From: Streptomyces sp. Y2F8-2
GTDB lineage: Bacteria > Actinomycetota > Actinomycetes > Streptomycetales > Streptomycetaceae
Reading direction: 5' to 3'
Assembly: GCF_014905555.1 (NCBI RefSeq)
Contig: NZ_BNGS01000005.1
Span: 310,001 to 374,000 of the forward strand
Length of the DNA: 64,000 nt
The translations under genes and the position numbers were made by a program. The notes beneath the pieces were generated by a model, which was given only the letters and a program-made list of their open reading frames with translations, made no database searches and had not been told where the DNA came from. Below are positions 25,668 to 35,097 of the stretch, piece after piece. Position 1 is the stretch's first letter. Every line of letters begins with the position of its first letter.

Positions 25668-26633
25668 ATGCGCCGCAGACTCCGCGCCCTCGTGGCAGCG
25701 TTCTCCGCTCTGCCGCTGGCGCTCGCCCTCGCACCGTCCGCCCACGCTGCCGACCCGACCACCATGACCAGCGGGTTCTACGTGGACCCCGACTCCAGCG
25801 TGAAGCGGTGGGTCGCCGCCAACCCCGGCGACGGCCGGGCGCCCGCGATCAACGCCTCCATCGCCAACACCTCGATGGCCCACTGGTTCGGCTCCTGGAG
25901 CGGCACCATCGGCACCGCCACGGGTGCGTACGCGGGCGCCGCGGACGGTCAGGACAAGCTGCCCATTCTCGTCGCGTACAACATCTACAACCGCGACTAC
26001 TGCGGCGGGCACTCCGCCGGCGGAGCCGCATCGCCGTCCGCCTACGCGAGCTGGATCGCCCAGTTCGCCGGCGGTATCGCGGGCCGCCCGGCCATCGTCC
26101 TCCTCGAACCGGACTCCCTCGCCGACTACGGCTGCATGACCCAGGCTCAGATCGCCGAACGCCAAGGCATGATCACCGGTGCCCTTGCGCAGTTCAACCG
26201 CCAGGCACCCAACACCTGGGTCTATCTGGACGCCGGCAACCCGAACTGGGCGAGCCCGGCGACCATGGCCCAGCGCCTCCATGAAGCCGGCCTCCGACAG
26301 GCCCACGGCTTCTCGCTCAACATCTCCAACTACTACACCACGGCCGAGAACATCGCCTACGGCAATGCCGTCAACAGCGAACTGGGCGCCCGCTACGGCT
26401 ACACCAAGCCGTTCGTCGTGGACACCAGCCGCAACGGCAACGGCTCCAACGGCCAGTGGTGCAACCCCTCAGGCCGCCGCATCGGCGCCCCCACCCAGAA
26501 GGGCGGAGGCGCCGAGATGCTTCTGTGGGTCAAGACCCCGGGCGAGTCCGACGGCAACTGCGGCGTCGGATCCGGCTCATCGGCCGGTCAGTTCCTCCCC
26601 GAGGTCGCCTACAAGATGATCTACGGCTACTGA
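25668..26633 (+). CDS. Secreted GH6 endo-1,4-beta-glucanase, catalytic domain only
   Basis: The 321-aa protein has a signal peptide (about 1-27, AHA cleavage) and a single GH6 domain beginning GFYVDPDSS. GH6 hallmarks are present: VAYNIYNRD with the catalytic-acid Asp, LLEPDSLAD, YLDAGNPNW, FSLNISNYYTT and the final KTPGESDG. The compact length and lack of long loop insertions suggest an endoglucanase. Unlike all island neighbours it has no CBM13 or any other binding module. GAGGTAAGTC precedes ATG 25668. Tandem CebR-type boxes upstream predict induction by cello-oligosaccharides. Confidence 0.93.
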   Translation: MRRRLRALVAAFSALPLALALAPSAHAADPTTMTSGFYVDPDSSVKRWVAANPGDGRAPAINASIANTSMAHWFGSWSGTIGTATGAYAGAADGQDKLPILVAYNIYNRDYCGGHSAGGAASPSAYASWIAQFAGGIAGRPAIVLLEPDSLADYGCMTQAQIAERQGMITGALAQFNRQAPNTWVYLDAGNPNWASPATMAQRLHEAGLRQAHGFSLNISNYYTTAENIAYGNAVNSELGARYGYTKPFVVDTSRNGNGSNGQWCNPSGRRIGAPTQKGGGAEMLLWVKTPGESDGNCGVGSGSSAGQFLPEVAYKMIYGY

Positions 26634-26795
26634 CCCCGGACCGCCGTGACCCGGTACGTCCCTGTCCCGCGACCGGGCCACGGGCACCGTCCGCCGCAGC
26701 CCGTCCGGGTCCGCCGCTCACCCTTTCCGCCCCAGGCGGTCGACAGCCCGCCTCGGCGGCAGACGCTCCCCCGTCAATCCACCCCAGGAGCAGCA

Positions 26796-28070
26796 ATGAA
26801 GCCACGCAGCCCACGGCGCCGCGCCGCTGCCGTCATTGCGGCGCTCACCGCCTGCGCCGCCCTCACCGCGACGCAGGCGCAGGCCACACCCGCGCAGGAC
26901 GTGATCACTCCGGCCACGAAGTTCTACGTGGACCCGCACAGCAAGGCCGCGCGACAGGCCCTCGTCGACTTCCGGAACGGAGACATCGAGAACGCCGCGA
27001 ACATGGCCGGACTCGCGAGCTGGCCGCAAGCCGAATGGTTCACCGAGGGCACCCCCGACGAGGTGCGCGTCAAGGTGAACAGGCTTGTCCGCCGAGCGCG
27101 GGCCGTGGACCGGACCCCCGTCCTGGTCGCTTACGACGTACCCGGCCGGGACTGCTCCCAGTACTCCAGCGGCGGAGCCGCATCCTCCGCCGCCTACCGC
27201 AAGTGGATCGACGCCTTCGCCGCCGGCGTCGGCGACGACAAGGCGGTGGTCGTCGTCGAACCCGACGGCCTGGCCAACCTTCCCAGGGACTGCGGGCCCA
27301 CCACCGACCCGACCGGCGAACTCACGGCCGCCCGCGTCGCCGACCTCGCCTACGCTGTGAAGACCCTGAAGGCCCGGTCCCGCACCGCGGTCTACCTGGA
27401 CGCCGGCAACGTACAGTGGCGGGCCGTCGGCGACATCGCGCAGCGACTGCTTGATGCCGGGGTCCAGTACGGCGACGGCTTCGCCCTGAACGTGTCCAAC
27501 AACCACCCCACCGACCACAACGCCAGATACGGCACCTGGATCGCCAAGTGCATATGGTTCGCCACCAAGGGCCCTGGGCAGGCACGCGGCCACACCGACT
27601 GGTGCGCCAGCCAGTACTACTCGTCCGCCGCCCCCAACGACGGCGCCCCCGGTCATGCCGTCTCTCCCACGGACCCCGCCACCTGGCGGTGGACCGACGC
27701 CTGGTTCGACCAGAACGTGGGCACCCCGCCGGCCGACGACCTGGATCACTTCGTGATCGACACCAGCCGCAACGGTCGGGGCGCCTGGACCCCGGCGCCG
27801 GGCAAGTACAGCGGGGACCCGGAGATCTGGTGCAACGCGCCCGGCCGCGGTCTCGGACCGCGCCCCACCGCCGACACCGGTGTCCCGCTCGTCGACGCCT
27901 ACCTGTGGATAAAGATCCCCGGTGAGTCCGACGGCAGCTGCACGCGCAGCACCGGCGGCACGATCGACCCCGAGTACGGCATCGTCGACCCTCCCGCCGG
28001 CACCTGGTGGCCCGACCAGGCCCACGCACTGGCCCGCAACGCGGTACCCCGCCTGACGTTCAACCGCTGA
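26796..28070 (+). CDS. Secreted GH6 cellulase, longer form (cellobiohydrolase-like), no CBM
   Basis: The 424-aa protein has a signal peptide (about 1-30) and a GH6 domain with VAYDVPGRDCSQYSSGG (catalytic acid), VVEPDGLANL, YLDAGNVQW, FALNVSNNHPT, FVIDTSRNG and WIKIPGESDG. It is about 100 residues longer than the neighbouring GH6 enzyme, with extra loops around 270-340 and near the C-terminus, as in tunnel-forming exo-acting GH6 enzymes, so a cellobiohydrolase role is plausible. AGGAGCAGCA precedes ATG 26796. The 162-bp gap from the first GH6 gene suggests a shared transcript. Confidence 0.9.
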   Translation: MKPRSPRRRAAAVIAALTACAALTATQAQATPAQDVITPATKFYVDPHSKAARQALVDFRNGDIENAANMAGLASWPQAEWFTEGTPDEVRVKVNRLVRRARAVDRTPVLVAYDVPGRDCSQYSSGGAASSAAYRKWIDAFAAGVGDDKAVVVVEPDGLANLPRDCGPTTDPTGELTAARVADLAYAVKTLKARSRTAVYLDAGNVQWRAVGDIAQRLLDAGVQYGDGFALNVSNNHPTDHNARYGTWIAKCIWFATKGPGQARGHTDWCASQYYSSAAPNDGAPGHAVSPTDPATWRWTDAWFDQNVGTPPADDLDHFVIDTSRNGRGAWTPAPGKYSGDPEIWCNAPGRGLGPRPTADTGVPLVDAYLWIKIPGESDGSCTRSTGGTIDPEYGIVDPPAGTWWPDQAHALARNAVPRLTFNR

Positions 28071-28166
28071 GTCCGGCGGACGTCTCCGTACGCGCCCGGA
28101 CACACACACGACCTGCGCCGGGTGCACTGGCGCACCATCGGCTCGCCGTAGCGCGCTCGTCCACGG

Positions 28167-29351
28167 TCAGCCCTCGCCCACGAGGTCGAGGTCGTCACGG
28201 GATGCCACCGGGGTGATCTCCGGAACGGGCCACTTGCGGTGCAGCGGCGGGGACACCTCCCGCCACCAGGGGTGCGTAGGGAGGTCGCCGGCGGGCTCGA
28301 AGGGCCGGCCCGGAACCGGGACCGCGACCGCCTGCCCGACTGCGTCGGCCGCGGCCTTCGTCCACTCGCCGGGCTCCGCCCAGGCGTGGGGGGCGAGGTT
28401 GAAGGTGGCCCAGTGGATGGGGAGCAGCACACCGTGCGGCTCGCCGCCCTGGAGGTCGAGGTGGGCGCGCGTGCCCTCCTCGGGGGTCATGTGGATGTCC
28501 GGCCAGAAATCGGAGTACGCGCCGATCTGGATCATCGTGGCGTCGAACGGGCCGTGTGCCGCGCCGATGTCCTTGAAGCCCTCGAAGTAGCCCGTGTCGC
28601 CGCTGTGGTAGACGCGGTGCTCGTCGCCGGCCACGGACCACGACGCCCACAGCGTGTGCTGCCCGTTGCGCAGGCCGCGGCCGCAGAAGTGGCGGGCCGG
28701 GGTGGCGGTCAGCGTGAGGCCGCCGACCCGCGTGGACTCGTGCCAGTCCAGCTCGCGCAGCCGGTCCGCGGACACACCCCAGTGCTCCAGGTGGGCGCCG
28801 ACGCCGAGCGGTATCGCGAACACGGTGTCCGTGCCGGCCAGGGCCTTGATGGTGGGCAGGTCGAGGTGGTCGTAGTGGTCGTGGGAGATGACGACGACAT
28901 CGACGGGGCCGAGCGCGGCCAGCGGCAGCGGCACCGGGTGCAGCCTCTTGGGTCCGGCGAAGTCGAACGGCGAACAGCGCTGCCCCCACACCGGGTCGAA
29001 CAGCACCCGGTGCCCGTCGATCTCCGCGAGCACGCTGGAGTGACCCATCCAGGTCAGCCGCAGCCCGCTCGCCGGGGGCTTGGCCAGGTCGGCGTAGGTC
29101 GTCGGGTGCACGGGGATCGGACCGGCCGGGGCACGGCGGGCGCGGTCCTCCTTGCGGAAGTACATCTTCGCCAGCTCCAGCGCGGACCCGCCCGAGGGAC
29201 GGGTCCGGGTGCCCTCCGGGTTCACGAAGGCGCCGTCCGCGAAGTGCGGTGATCTGCGGATCCGCGTCAGGCGCTCCCCGCTGGGATCCACGCCGAAGGC
29301 GGTGGGTCGCAGCGCGCGGAGCCCGGAGCTCAGGGGACCGAAACCGGTCAC
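28167..29351 (-). CDS. MBL-fold metallo-hydrolase (NAPE-PLD/UlaG-like)
   Basis: The 394-aa protein carries the metallo-beta-lactamase signature HDHYDHLD, a downstream metal-binding ATPARHFCGRG block, HSGDTGY and IHWATFNLAPH, the pattern of the NAPE-PLD-like/UlaG group that hydrolyses phosphodiesters or lactones. No signal peptide is evident, so it is probably cytoplasmic; the substrate is unknown. The GTG start at 29351 has GGAGGTGCC directly upstream. It is divergent from the CMD-family gene across 200 bp and convergent with the GH6 operon. Confidence 0.85.
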   Translation of the reverse strand: MTGFGPLSSGLRALRPTAFGVDPSGERLTRIRRSPHFADGAFVNPEGTRTRPSGGSALELAKMYFRKEDRARRAPAGPIPVHPTTYADLAKPPASGLRLTWMGHSSVLAEIDGHRVLFDPVWGQRCSPFDFAGPKRLHPVPLPLAALGPVDVVVISHDHYDHLDLPTIKALAGTDTVFAIPLGVGAHLEHWGVSADRLRELDWHESTRVGGLTLTATPARHFCGRGLRNGQHTLWASWSVAGDEHRVYHSGDTGYFEGFKDIGAAHGPFDATMIQIGAYSDFWPDIHMTPEEGTRAHLDLQGGEPHGVLLPIHWATFNLAPHAWAEPGEWTKAAADAVGQAVAVPVPGRPFEPAGDLPTHPWWREVSPPLHRKWPVPEITPVASRDDLDLVGEG

Positions 29352-29551
29352 GGCACCTCCAGTGGAGTGGGTGAGGTCCTCATTATGGTCGGCCCGTACG
29401 ACAGTGCCGGGTCGGCCATGTCACACGGCGGCGTCCGTCCCGGACGCGGTTCGCCGCGCGGGCCGGATGTCACATCCGTGCGCGCCGGTCCGTCGTACCC
29501 GTGTGGGCGCCCACCACGGGGCGCCCGGGAACGACGCACTGGAGGTGCCCC

Positions 29552-30127
29552 ATGGCCCGTATCTCCCTAACCCCCCGCCGCACGCTCTTCTTCCGCGTCA
29601 TGGAGTGGTATTCGAAGCGGACGTACGGAAAGGTCCTCGACCCCGGCAGGGCGCTCGCCCACCAGCCGCGCGTGCTGTGGAGCGATCTGCGGTTCGAGCA
29701 GTCGGTGGCGAAGTGGAACAAGCTGGACCCGGACCTCAAGGCGCTGGCCGAGATGGCGACGGCCGCGGCGATCGGTTGCGCCTGGTGCATGGACTTCGGC
29801 TACTGGGTGAGCCGGGGGCGCGGCATGGCCCGCGAGAAGCTGGTCGACGTGCCGCGCTGGCGTGACAGCGACGCGTACACGGAACTGGAGCGCGACGTCA
29901 TGGAGTACGCCGAGGCGATGACCGCCACCCCGCCCACCGTCGACGACGCCCTGGCGGCACGGCTCCTGGGCCGGCTGGGCGAGCCCGCGTTCGTCGAGCT
30001 GACGGCGATGGTCGCGGTGGAGAACCTGCGCTCGCGCATCAACGCCGCGCTCGGACTGACGAGCCAGGGCTTCAAGGACTCCTGTGACCTGCCGCCCGTG
30101 GAGCGGCGGACGAGCTCCGCACGGTAG
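29552..30127 (+). CDS. Carboxymuconolactone-decarboxylase (AhpD-like) family protein
   Basis: The 191-aa protein has the CMD core with the redox motif AIGCAWCMDFG (CxxC followed by the conserved D/H-type position), as in AhpD-like peroxidase partners. Members act as alkylhydroperoxidases or decarboxylases; here the neighbours give no clue. GGAGGTGCCCC precedes ATG 29552; an upstream in-frame ATG at 29501 adds a stretch of non-coding character. Confidence 0.85.
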   Translation: MARISLTPRRTLFFRVMEWYSKRTYGKVLDPGRALAHQPRVLWSDLRFEQSVAKWNKLDPDLKALAEMATAAAIGCAWCMDFGYWVSRGRGMAREKLVDVPRWRDSDAYTELERDVMEYAEAMTATPPTVDDALAARLLGRLGEPAFVELTAMVAVENLRSRINAALGLTSQGFKDSCDLPPVERRTSSAR

Positions 30128-30291
30128 CGGTCACTCGAACGACGAGCGGCCCCGGCTCAGGTCCTGAACCGTGAACCACGGCGGCGAGCGCCTCGACGTC
30201 GTCGTACAGCTCGGCAGTCGCCGCCGGGATCGTCGGCGCGGACGCGACCGCGTGGACGCCCCGGTCGCTGCCACCGGCGGCAGGGCACCGT

Positions 30292-30323
30292 CCGGGCCTG
30301 GGGGGCTCCGCCCCCGGGCCCGG
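30292..30323. terminator. Compound hairpin between convergent genes
   Basis: CCGGGCC (30292-30298) and GGCCCGG (30317-30323) enclose an inner GGGGGC-TCC-GCCCCC stem, a GC-rich element seen often between Streptomyces genes. It lies between the convergent CMD and SGNH genes and probably ends both transcripts. The rest of the 284-bp gap shows only a smaller CCTCCTCGA/TCGAGGAG repeat. Confidence 0.65.
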
Positions 30324-30411
30324 CCGAGCTCCACCCCAGACTTCCGCTTCTGCCTGAGCGGCTTCCTCCTCGAACTCCCTCCGGCGGTCGAGGAGAGGAG
30401 GCCAGGAGACC

Positions 30412-31230
30412 TCACACCGCCTGCGCGATCCTCACCCTGATGTCGTCCGGCGACAGCGTCCCCTTGGCCACCACCCGGTCCCCCGACGACTCTCCGCGCA
30501 GCCGCCGTCCGATCCACGGCACCAGGTACTCGCGTGCCCAGTGAATGTCGTCGCGCCGTACCTCGAACGTGCCACGCGGCGGCAGGGGCGGCCACGGCTG
30601 GTCCGGGTCGGCCAGTACCTCCATGCCGAGAACCTGGCCCGCCCGCAGGGCGACGCGGGTGTGGCCCTCGGGCGAGAGGTGGAGACGGTCGTCGTCCCAG
30701 GCGCGCCGGTCCTGCACGGACTTGAGCGACCACAGGTCGAGGACCGGGCAGCCGTACCGGTCCGCGATCGCCCGCACATGGCCGTTGTAGGTGGCGATCT
30801 TGCCGCGCAGATGCTTGAGAACCGGCACGCCCCGGGTGTCGAACCCGGTGGTCACCATCACCGTGCCGACGGCGGACGTCAGGACCGCGACGGCCCGCTC
30901 GAACCGCTCGGCGACCTCGTCGGGGTCGGTGCCCGGCCGGATGATGTCGTTGCCGCCCGCGCAGAACGAGACCAGGTCCGGAGCCAGTTCGACGGCCTTG
31001 GGGACCTGGTCCTCGACGATCTGGTCGAGCAGTTTGCCGCGCACGGCGAGGTTCGTGTACCGGAAGTCGCCCTCGGGCCGCCGGTCGGCGAGGAGGACCG
31101 CGAACCGGTCGGCCCAGCCGACGAACTGCCCGTCGGGCCCCGGGTCGCCGACACCCTCGGTGAAGCTGTCCCCCACCGCCACGTACGACCCGATCACTGA
31201 TCTGTTGTCATTCTTCGAATCGTCTGCCAC
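30412..31230 (-). CDS. SGNH/GDSL hydrolase family protein, cytoplasmic
   Basis: The 272-aa protein has the four SGNH blocks: AVGDSFTEG (Ser), NLAVRG (Gly), AGGNDI (Asn) and DDRLHLSPEGH (Asp/His). No signal peptide is present, in contrast to the island's secreted SGNH esterase. It is a lipase/esterase-type hydrolase widely conserved in actinomycetes with undefined substrate. The GTG at 31230 starts the conserved sequence but has only a weak GGACC ribosome site; no better in-frame start was seen. Confidence 0.85.
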   Translation of the reverse strand: MADDSKNDNRSVIGSYVAVGDSFTEGVGDPGPDGQFVGWADRFAVLLADRRPEGDFRYTNLAVRGKLLDQIVEDQVPKAVELAPDLVSFCAGGNDIIRPGTDPDEVAERFERAVAVLTSAVGTVMVTTGFDTRGVPVLKHLRGKIATYNGHVRAIADRYGCPVLDLWSLKSVQDRRAWDDDRLHLSPEGHTRVALRAGQVLGMEVLADPDQPWPPLPPRGTFEVRRDDIHWAREYLVPWIGRRLRGESSGDRVVAKGTLSPDDIRVRIAQAV

Positions 31231-31602
31231 ATCGGTCCATGATTCACCTTGTGATGTGAGCTACGCGACCGTAGGCGAAGGTTGACGGACGGTGAGATAA
31301 ACCACTCGCCGCATCTGCGTCGATCAGGAATAGGCCCCTGATCTGGGGTGTTGGACGAGCCTTCGGATGCTGCACCCGGTCGACACGGCCTCCGGGGCCG
31401 TGTGCGCAGGTTCGAATCTCCTCCCGGCTCTACGACAACCCCACGGCGCAGTGATCGTGGCCGTGGCACCAACGTCATGAGAGGGCGCAGTTACCGCGTC
31501 CGGGTACTTGATCCCGGTGATCACACGCGATCAGGCACGAAGGCTTCGCCAAAAACGCCAAGACCCTCATCTGTTGGCGGCGCCTTGCGCAGCGTTTCGC
31601 GC
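31231..31602. other. 372-bp gap containing a tRNA-3'-end-like fragment
   Basis: Most of this gap is unremarkable. At 31409-31429, GGTTCGAATCTCCTCCCGGCT resembles the T-loop and acceptor 3' end of a tRNA, but its T-stem does not pair properly and no matching 5' acceptor or D-arm lies in the preceding 90 bp. It may be a degenerate tRNA end, such as an old integration site, or chance. Confidence 0.3.
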
Positions 31603-32595
31603 TTACGCCCTGAGCCAAGTGGCCCAGGTCGGCATCGACTCAAGCATCACGGCCATCGCCGTCACCGACTCCCTGAGTGCCTGAGCGAAGCCGGCCTGGT
31701 ACTCCGGACTCCCGCCCCGGTGGCCGCAGGCCATCCACAGCTGCCAAGTCGCCGCTCCCACGCGTCCGGCGAACATACCGGTGAACGCCGACTCATCAAC
31801 CGCCCCGACTGCCCCTCCCGCAGCGACATACCCGGACAGGCACGCTTCGACGATACGGCGCTCCGGCACATCCAACCCGCGGCTGAAGCCGGCGAGATGG
31901 AAAGCGGTGAAGACAAGCTCCCACCATGGGTCCTGCGCCCCAGCGGCATCGAAGTCCAACAGCACCGGTCCATCGGAGCCGGTCAGAATGTTCTGGTGCC
32001 GGATGTCGCGGTGCATGACCAACTTGGATCGCCACAACTCCTGCTGATCTTCGACCATGGCGTCGGCCTGCTCCACCGACAGCTTGAAGATGCGGACATG
32101 CTCGGCACTGAGGACCTCGAGGCGTTCGGCCTGAGCGAACCACTCCTCCCACTCTTCCTGGGAGTTCGACCGGTAGTCGCCATCGACGGTCGGGTCGGCT
32201 GGAATCGCGCACCGCGCAAGGTCGGCGACGAGCCCGCCGGCCCATTCCGCCAACGGTTCGGGTGTCGGCGCGGTCGGATGCGCGCCCTCGACGAAGCGCA
32301 CTGCACGAGCGTAGAAACCGTCGCCGATCGGTCGCCACAGACCCGCTTCTCCCAGCGTCGTCGACTGCGGCTCGGGCATCGCGACACCGATCTCCCACGC
32401 GGCGGCTTCCAGCGCCCCTGCCTGGGCTGCCATGGGCAACCAGAAGTCACCCCAGAGCGGGACGATCTTCACCACCCATGAGCCGGAGTCGGTAACGGCC
32501 TTCCACACCGGGCTCTGCTCGTCATCCTTGAGCAGCACCGGGGCATCCAGCAACTGCCCCAACCCGAGCCGCTCGGCCGCTTCTGCCAGGTTCAT
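31603..32595 (-). CDS. APH-family phosphotransferase (aminoglycoside phosphotransferase-like)
   Basis: The 330-aa protein has the kinase-like APH fold: a VVKIVP lysine block, the catalytic loop MHRDIRHQN and the metal-binding LLDFDAAGAQDPWWEL. The family phosphorylates aminoglycosides, macrolides, choline, hydroxyurea or metabolic sugars; the substrate cannot be assigned. Codon use is visibly less GC-rich at third positions than in neighbours (runs such as CGATCGGTCG, GGAATCGCG and a TAA stop), and a tRNA-like fragment lies just downstream, which together hint at acquisition by transfer. No strong ribosome site precedes ATG 32595. Confidence 0.8.
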   Translation of the reverse strand: MNLAEAAERLGLGQLLDAPVLLKDDEQSPVWKAVTDSGSWVVKIVPLWGDFWLPMAAQAGALEAAAWEIGVAMPEPQSTTLGEAGLWRPIGDGFYARAVRFVEGAHPTAPTPEPLAEWAGGLVADLARCAIPADPTVDGDYRSNSQEEWEEWFAQAERLEVLSAEHVRIFKLSVEQADAMVEDQQELWRSKLVMHRDIRHQNILTGSDGPVLLDFDAAGAQDPWWELVFTAFHLAGFSRGLDVPERRIVEACLSGYVAAGGAVGAVDESAFTGMFAGRVGAATWQLWMACGHRGGSPEYQAGFAQALRESVTAMAVMLESMPTWATWLRA

Positions 32596-32837
32596 GGCCA
32601 GTCAGTCAACCCGCCCGGCACCCCAGCGGCAATCGAATTGGTCGCCCTGCCCACAATCTCGGACATCCACAGCTTGAAAACAGTTCCAGAAGGCCCCGCA
32701 CGTCGGTCGACGGGCGCACGACGACGTACGGGGCCAGGCCCGCCGGGCGCGGCCTATGACACTGCTCAGGTGCCGGTACTTCAGAAGCCCCTCACGGGGG
32801 AGGAGTTACGAGGAAACAGCCGATCCGGGCACGACGA

Positions 32838-34910
32838 TCAGATGCGGCGCAGCCGGATGACCGTCGCATCGAAGTCACCCCGCAACGCGGGCCGCAGCCC
32901 ATGATGCAGTAGAACCGCACCGCGGTGCAGTTCACCGGTTTCCCTGCATTCGTACGTCGCCGCCGGGTCCAGGCCGCGCAGCCGCAGCGGGGTGACCGGC
33001 TCGCCGTAGTGCTGTGCCTGGAGCCAGGCGAGGACGACGGTCTCGTCGCCGAGGACGTACTGCACCGCGCTCAACCCGCCCGCCGGCGGCCGCAGCCGGT
33101 ACAGGTCACCGCGCTGGACCACGGGCCGGATCTCCTTGTAGAGGGTGACCCAGTCGCGCGCCTCGGCCAGCTCCTCCTCGGTCCACTGCGCGAGGTCGCC
33201 GCCGACACCGAGCACCCCGGCCATGGCGCTGACGAACCGGAAGCGCAGCGAGCTCACCCGCCCGTTGAGCATCGCGTTCGGACTGTCGGTGACCCAGGCG
33301 GCCATGACCCGGGCCGGATGGATCTGGCTGAAACCGTGCTGGATGGCGAGCCGGTCCAGCGGATCGGTGTTGTCGGAGGTCCACACCTGGTCCGTGCGGC
33401 TCATGACGCCCAGGTCGACACGTCCGCCGCCGCCCGAGCAGGACTCGAAGGCGACATGGGGGTGGGCGGCCCGCAGCCGGTCCAACAGGGCGTAGAAGGC
33501 ACGCACGTGGTCGACCCACAGCCGCTGCGGATAGGGCTCGCCGGGCCAGCCGGCGTCGGTGAAGCAGCGGTTGAAGTCCCACTTCACATAGTCGATCGGG
33601 GCGCTGGAGAGCAGGGCGTCGAGCTGCTCCCAGAGATACTCCTGGACGTCCTTGCGGGCAAGGTTGAGCACGAGCTGGTTGCGGAACTCCGTCCGCTTCC
33701 GTCCCGGCTGGTACTGCACCCAGTCGGGGTGGGCGCGGTAGAGGTCGCTGTCCGGGTTGACCATCTCGGGCTCGACCCAGATGCCGAACTGCATCCCCAG
33801 GGCGTGCACGTAGTCGGCGAGCGGCTTGAGGCCGGAGGGGAAGCGGTCCGGGTTGGGCCGCCAGTCGCCGAGCCCGGCGCGGTCGCTGGTACGGGCCCCG
33901 AACCAGCCGTCGTCGACCACGAACAGCTCCACCCCCATGGCCGCCGCCCGCCGCGCCAGCGCCCCCTGCTGCTCCTCGGAGATGTCGAACTCGGTGGCCT
34001 CCCACGAGTTGTAGAGCACGGGGCGGTCCCGGTCGGCGTCCGGGACGATGTGCGCACGCTGGTAGGCGTGCCAGGCACGGCTCGCGCCACCGTGGCCGCC
34101 GTCGCTCCACAGTCCCGCGAAGACGGGGGTGGTGTACGTCTCCCCCGGCGCAAGGAGCAGCAGGCCCGAGTCGTCGTACCCGGCGCCGCCGGTGATCTGC
34201 ACCCGGGCGTCCGGGAGCTGGGCCACGGCGATCCGCCAGGTGCCCGACCAGGCGAGCGTGCAGCCGTAGACCTCGCCGCTCTCCTCGGTGGCGTCCGTGT
34301 CCAGCGCGACCCACGGCAGGTGCTGGTGGCCGGTGTGGCCGCGGCGGCTGCCGATGACCTTCTCGCCGTAGGTGAGCTCGGACCGCACCAGCCGGGACTC
34401 GGCCGCCCAACGGCCGTGCAGGTGGGAGAGGCGCCAGCCCTCGCGCTCGGGCAGGGTCCAGGTGGCGGAGTCGGCGCGGAGGAGTTCGGCGGGGGCGGGG
34501 CCGTCGTTGGCGACGGTCACCCAGCGCTCCACGACATCGCCGCGCATCCGGTAGTGGAGGGTGATCCGGAGTCCGGCGTCGGTGAACCTGAGCCGCAGTT
34601 CGTCGCCGTCGGCCTCGAACGCCTCGAACGCCCACTCCGTGCCGCGGCGCTCCTCGGTACGCACTGACAGGGCGGGGCGTACGAAACGGGGGCCGCCCTC
34701 GACCGGATACTCCTCGCGACCGTCGAGCGGGGACTCGAAGGGCCGGTACGGCGGTGCCGGGAGCGCCGCGAGCGCCTCGGCGTCGGCGAGGGCGATCCGC
34801 GGGCCCCAGTGCAGGTGCAGCAGCGTGTCGTCCTCGGCGAGCCGCAGGGCGTAGCTGCTCGTGGTCCCTGACAGCAGCCAGGTGCGGCCGTCCGCGGCGA
34901 TCTCCAGCAT
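32838..34910 (-). CDS. GH36 alpha-galactosidase, cytoplasmic
   Basis: The 690-aa protein lacks a signal peptide and matches GH36 (melibiase) along its length: N-terminal beta-supersandwich, then the barrel with YNSWEATEFD, FVVDDGWFGAR, FGIWVEPEMVN, the nucleophile Asp in DYVKWDFNR and the acid Asp in VWTSDNTDP, then a C-terminal beta domain. It should release galactose from imported melibiose or raffinose-type sugars, complementing the secreted GH27 enzyme. ATG 34910 with GGGAGCATGTG upstream was chosen; the frame is open about 670 bp further upstream but overlaps the divergent phosphatase gene, so that extension is a shadow. Confidence 0.93.
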   Translation of the reverse strand: MLEIAADGRTWLLSGTTSSYALRLAEDDTLLHLHWGPRIALADAEALAALPAPPYRPFESPLDGREEYPVEGGPRFVRPALSVRTEERRGTEWAFEAFEADGDELRLRFTDAGLRITLHYRMRGDVVERWVTVANDGPAPAELLRADSATWTLPEREGWRLSHLHGRWAAESRLVRSELTYGEKVIGSRRGHTGHQHLPWVALDTDATEESGEVYGCTLAWSGTWRIAVAQLPDARVQITGGAGYDDSGLLLLAPGETYTTPVFAGLWSDGGHGGASRAWHAYQRAHIVPDADRDRPVLYNSWEATEFDISEEQQGALARRAAAMGVELFVVDDGWFGARTSDRAGLGDWRPNPDRFPSGLKPLADYVHALGMQFGIWVEPEMVNPDSDLYRAHPDWVQYQPGRKRTEFRNQLVLNLARKDVQEYLWEQLDALLSSAPIDYVKWDFNRCFTDAGWPGEPYPQRLWVDHVRAFYALLDRLRAAHPHVAFESCSGGGGRVDLGVMSRTDQVWTSDNTDPLDRLAIQHGFSQIHPARVMAAWVTDSPNAMLNGRVSSLRFRFVSAMAGVLGVGGDLAQWTEEELAEARDWVTLYKEIRPVVQRGDLYRLRPPAGGLSAVQYVLGDETVVLAWLQAQHYGEPVTPLRLRGLDPAATYECRETGELHRGAVLLHHGLRPALRGDFDATVIRLRRI

Positions 34911-35097
34911 CACATGCTCCCACAGATTCGAACAGGTCCGATCAGGTCCCGACATCATCGGGTGTGAGGTGTCTCGCAGGCAACGCCTGTCCGTCAGGCG
35001 GGCGCCGGCCGGGGACGATCGCCTGATCAACGGTGCCGTATCGTCGAGGCGCGGCCCGCCGGCGAACAGCGCCGGCGGTCGGATGGGAGGAGCCCTC

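Noticed and set aside
31401..31435. Intact tRNA gene
   Set aside because: Only a T-loop-like 3' part is visible; the T-stem does not pair and no 5' acceptor or D-arm was found.
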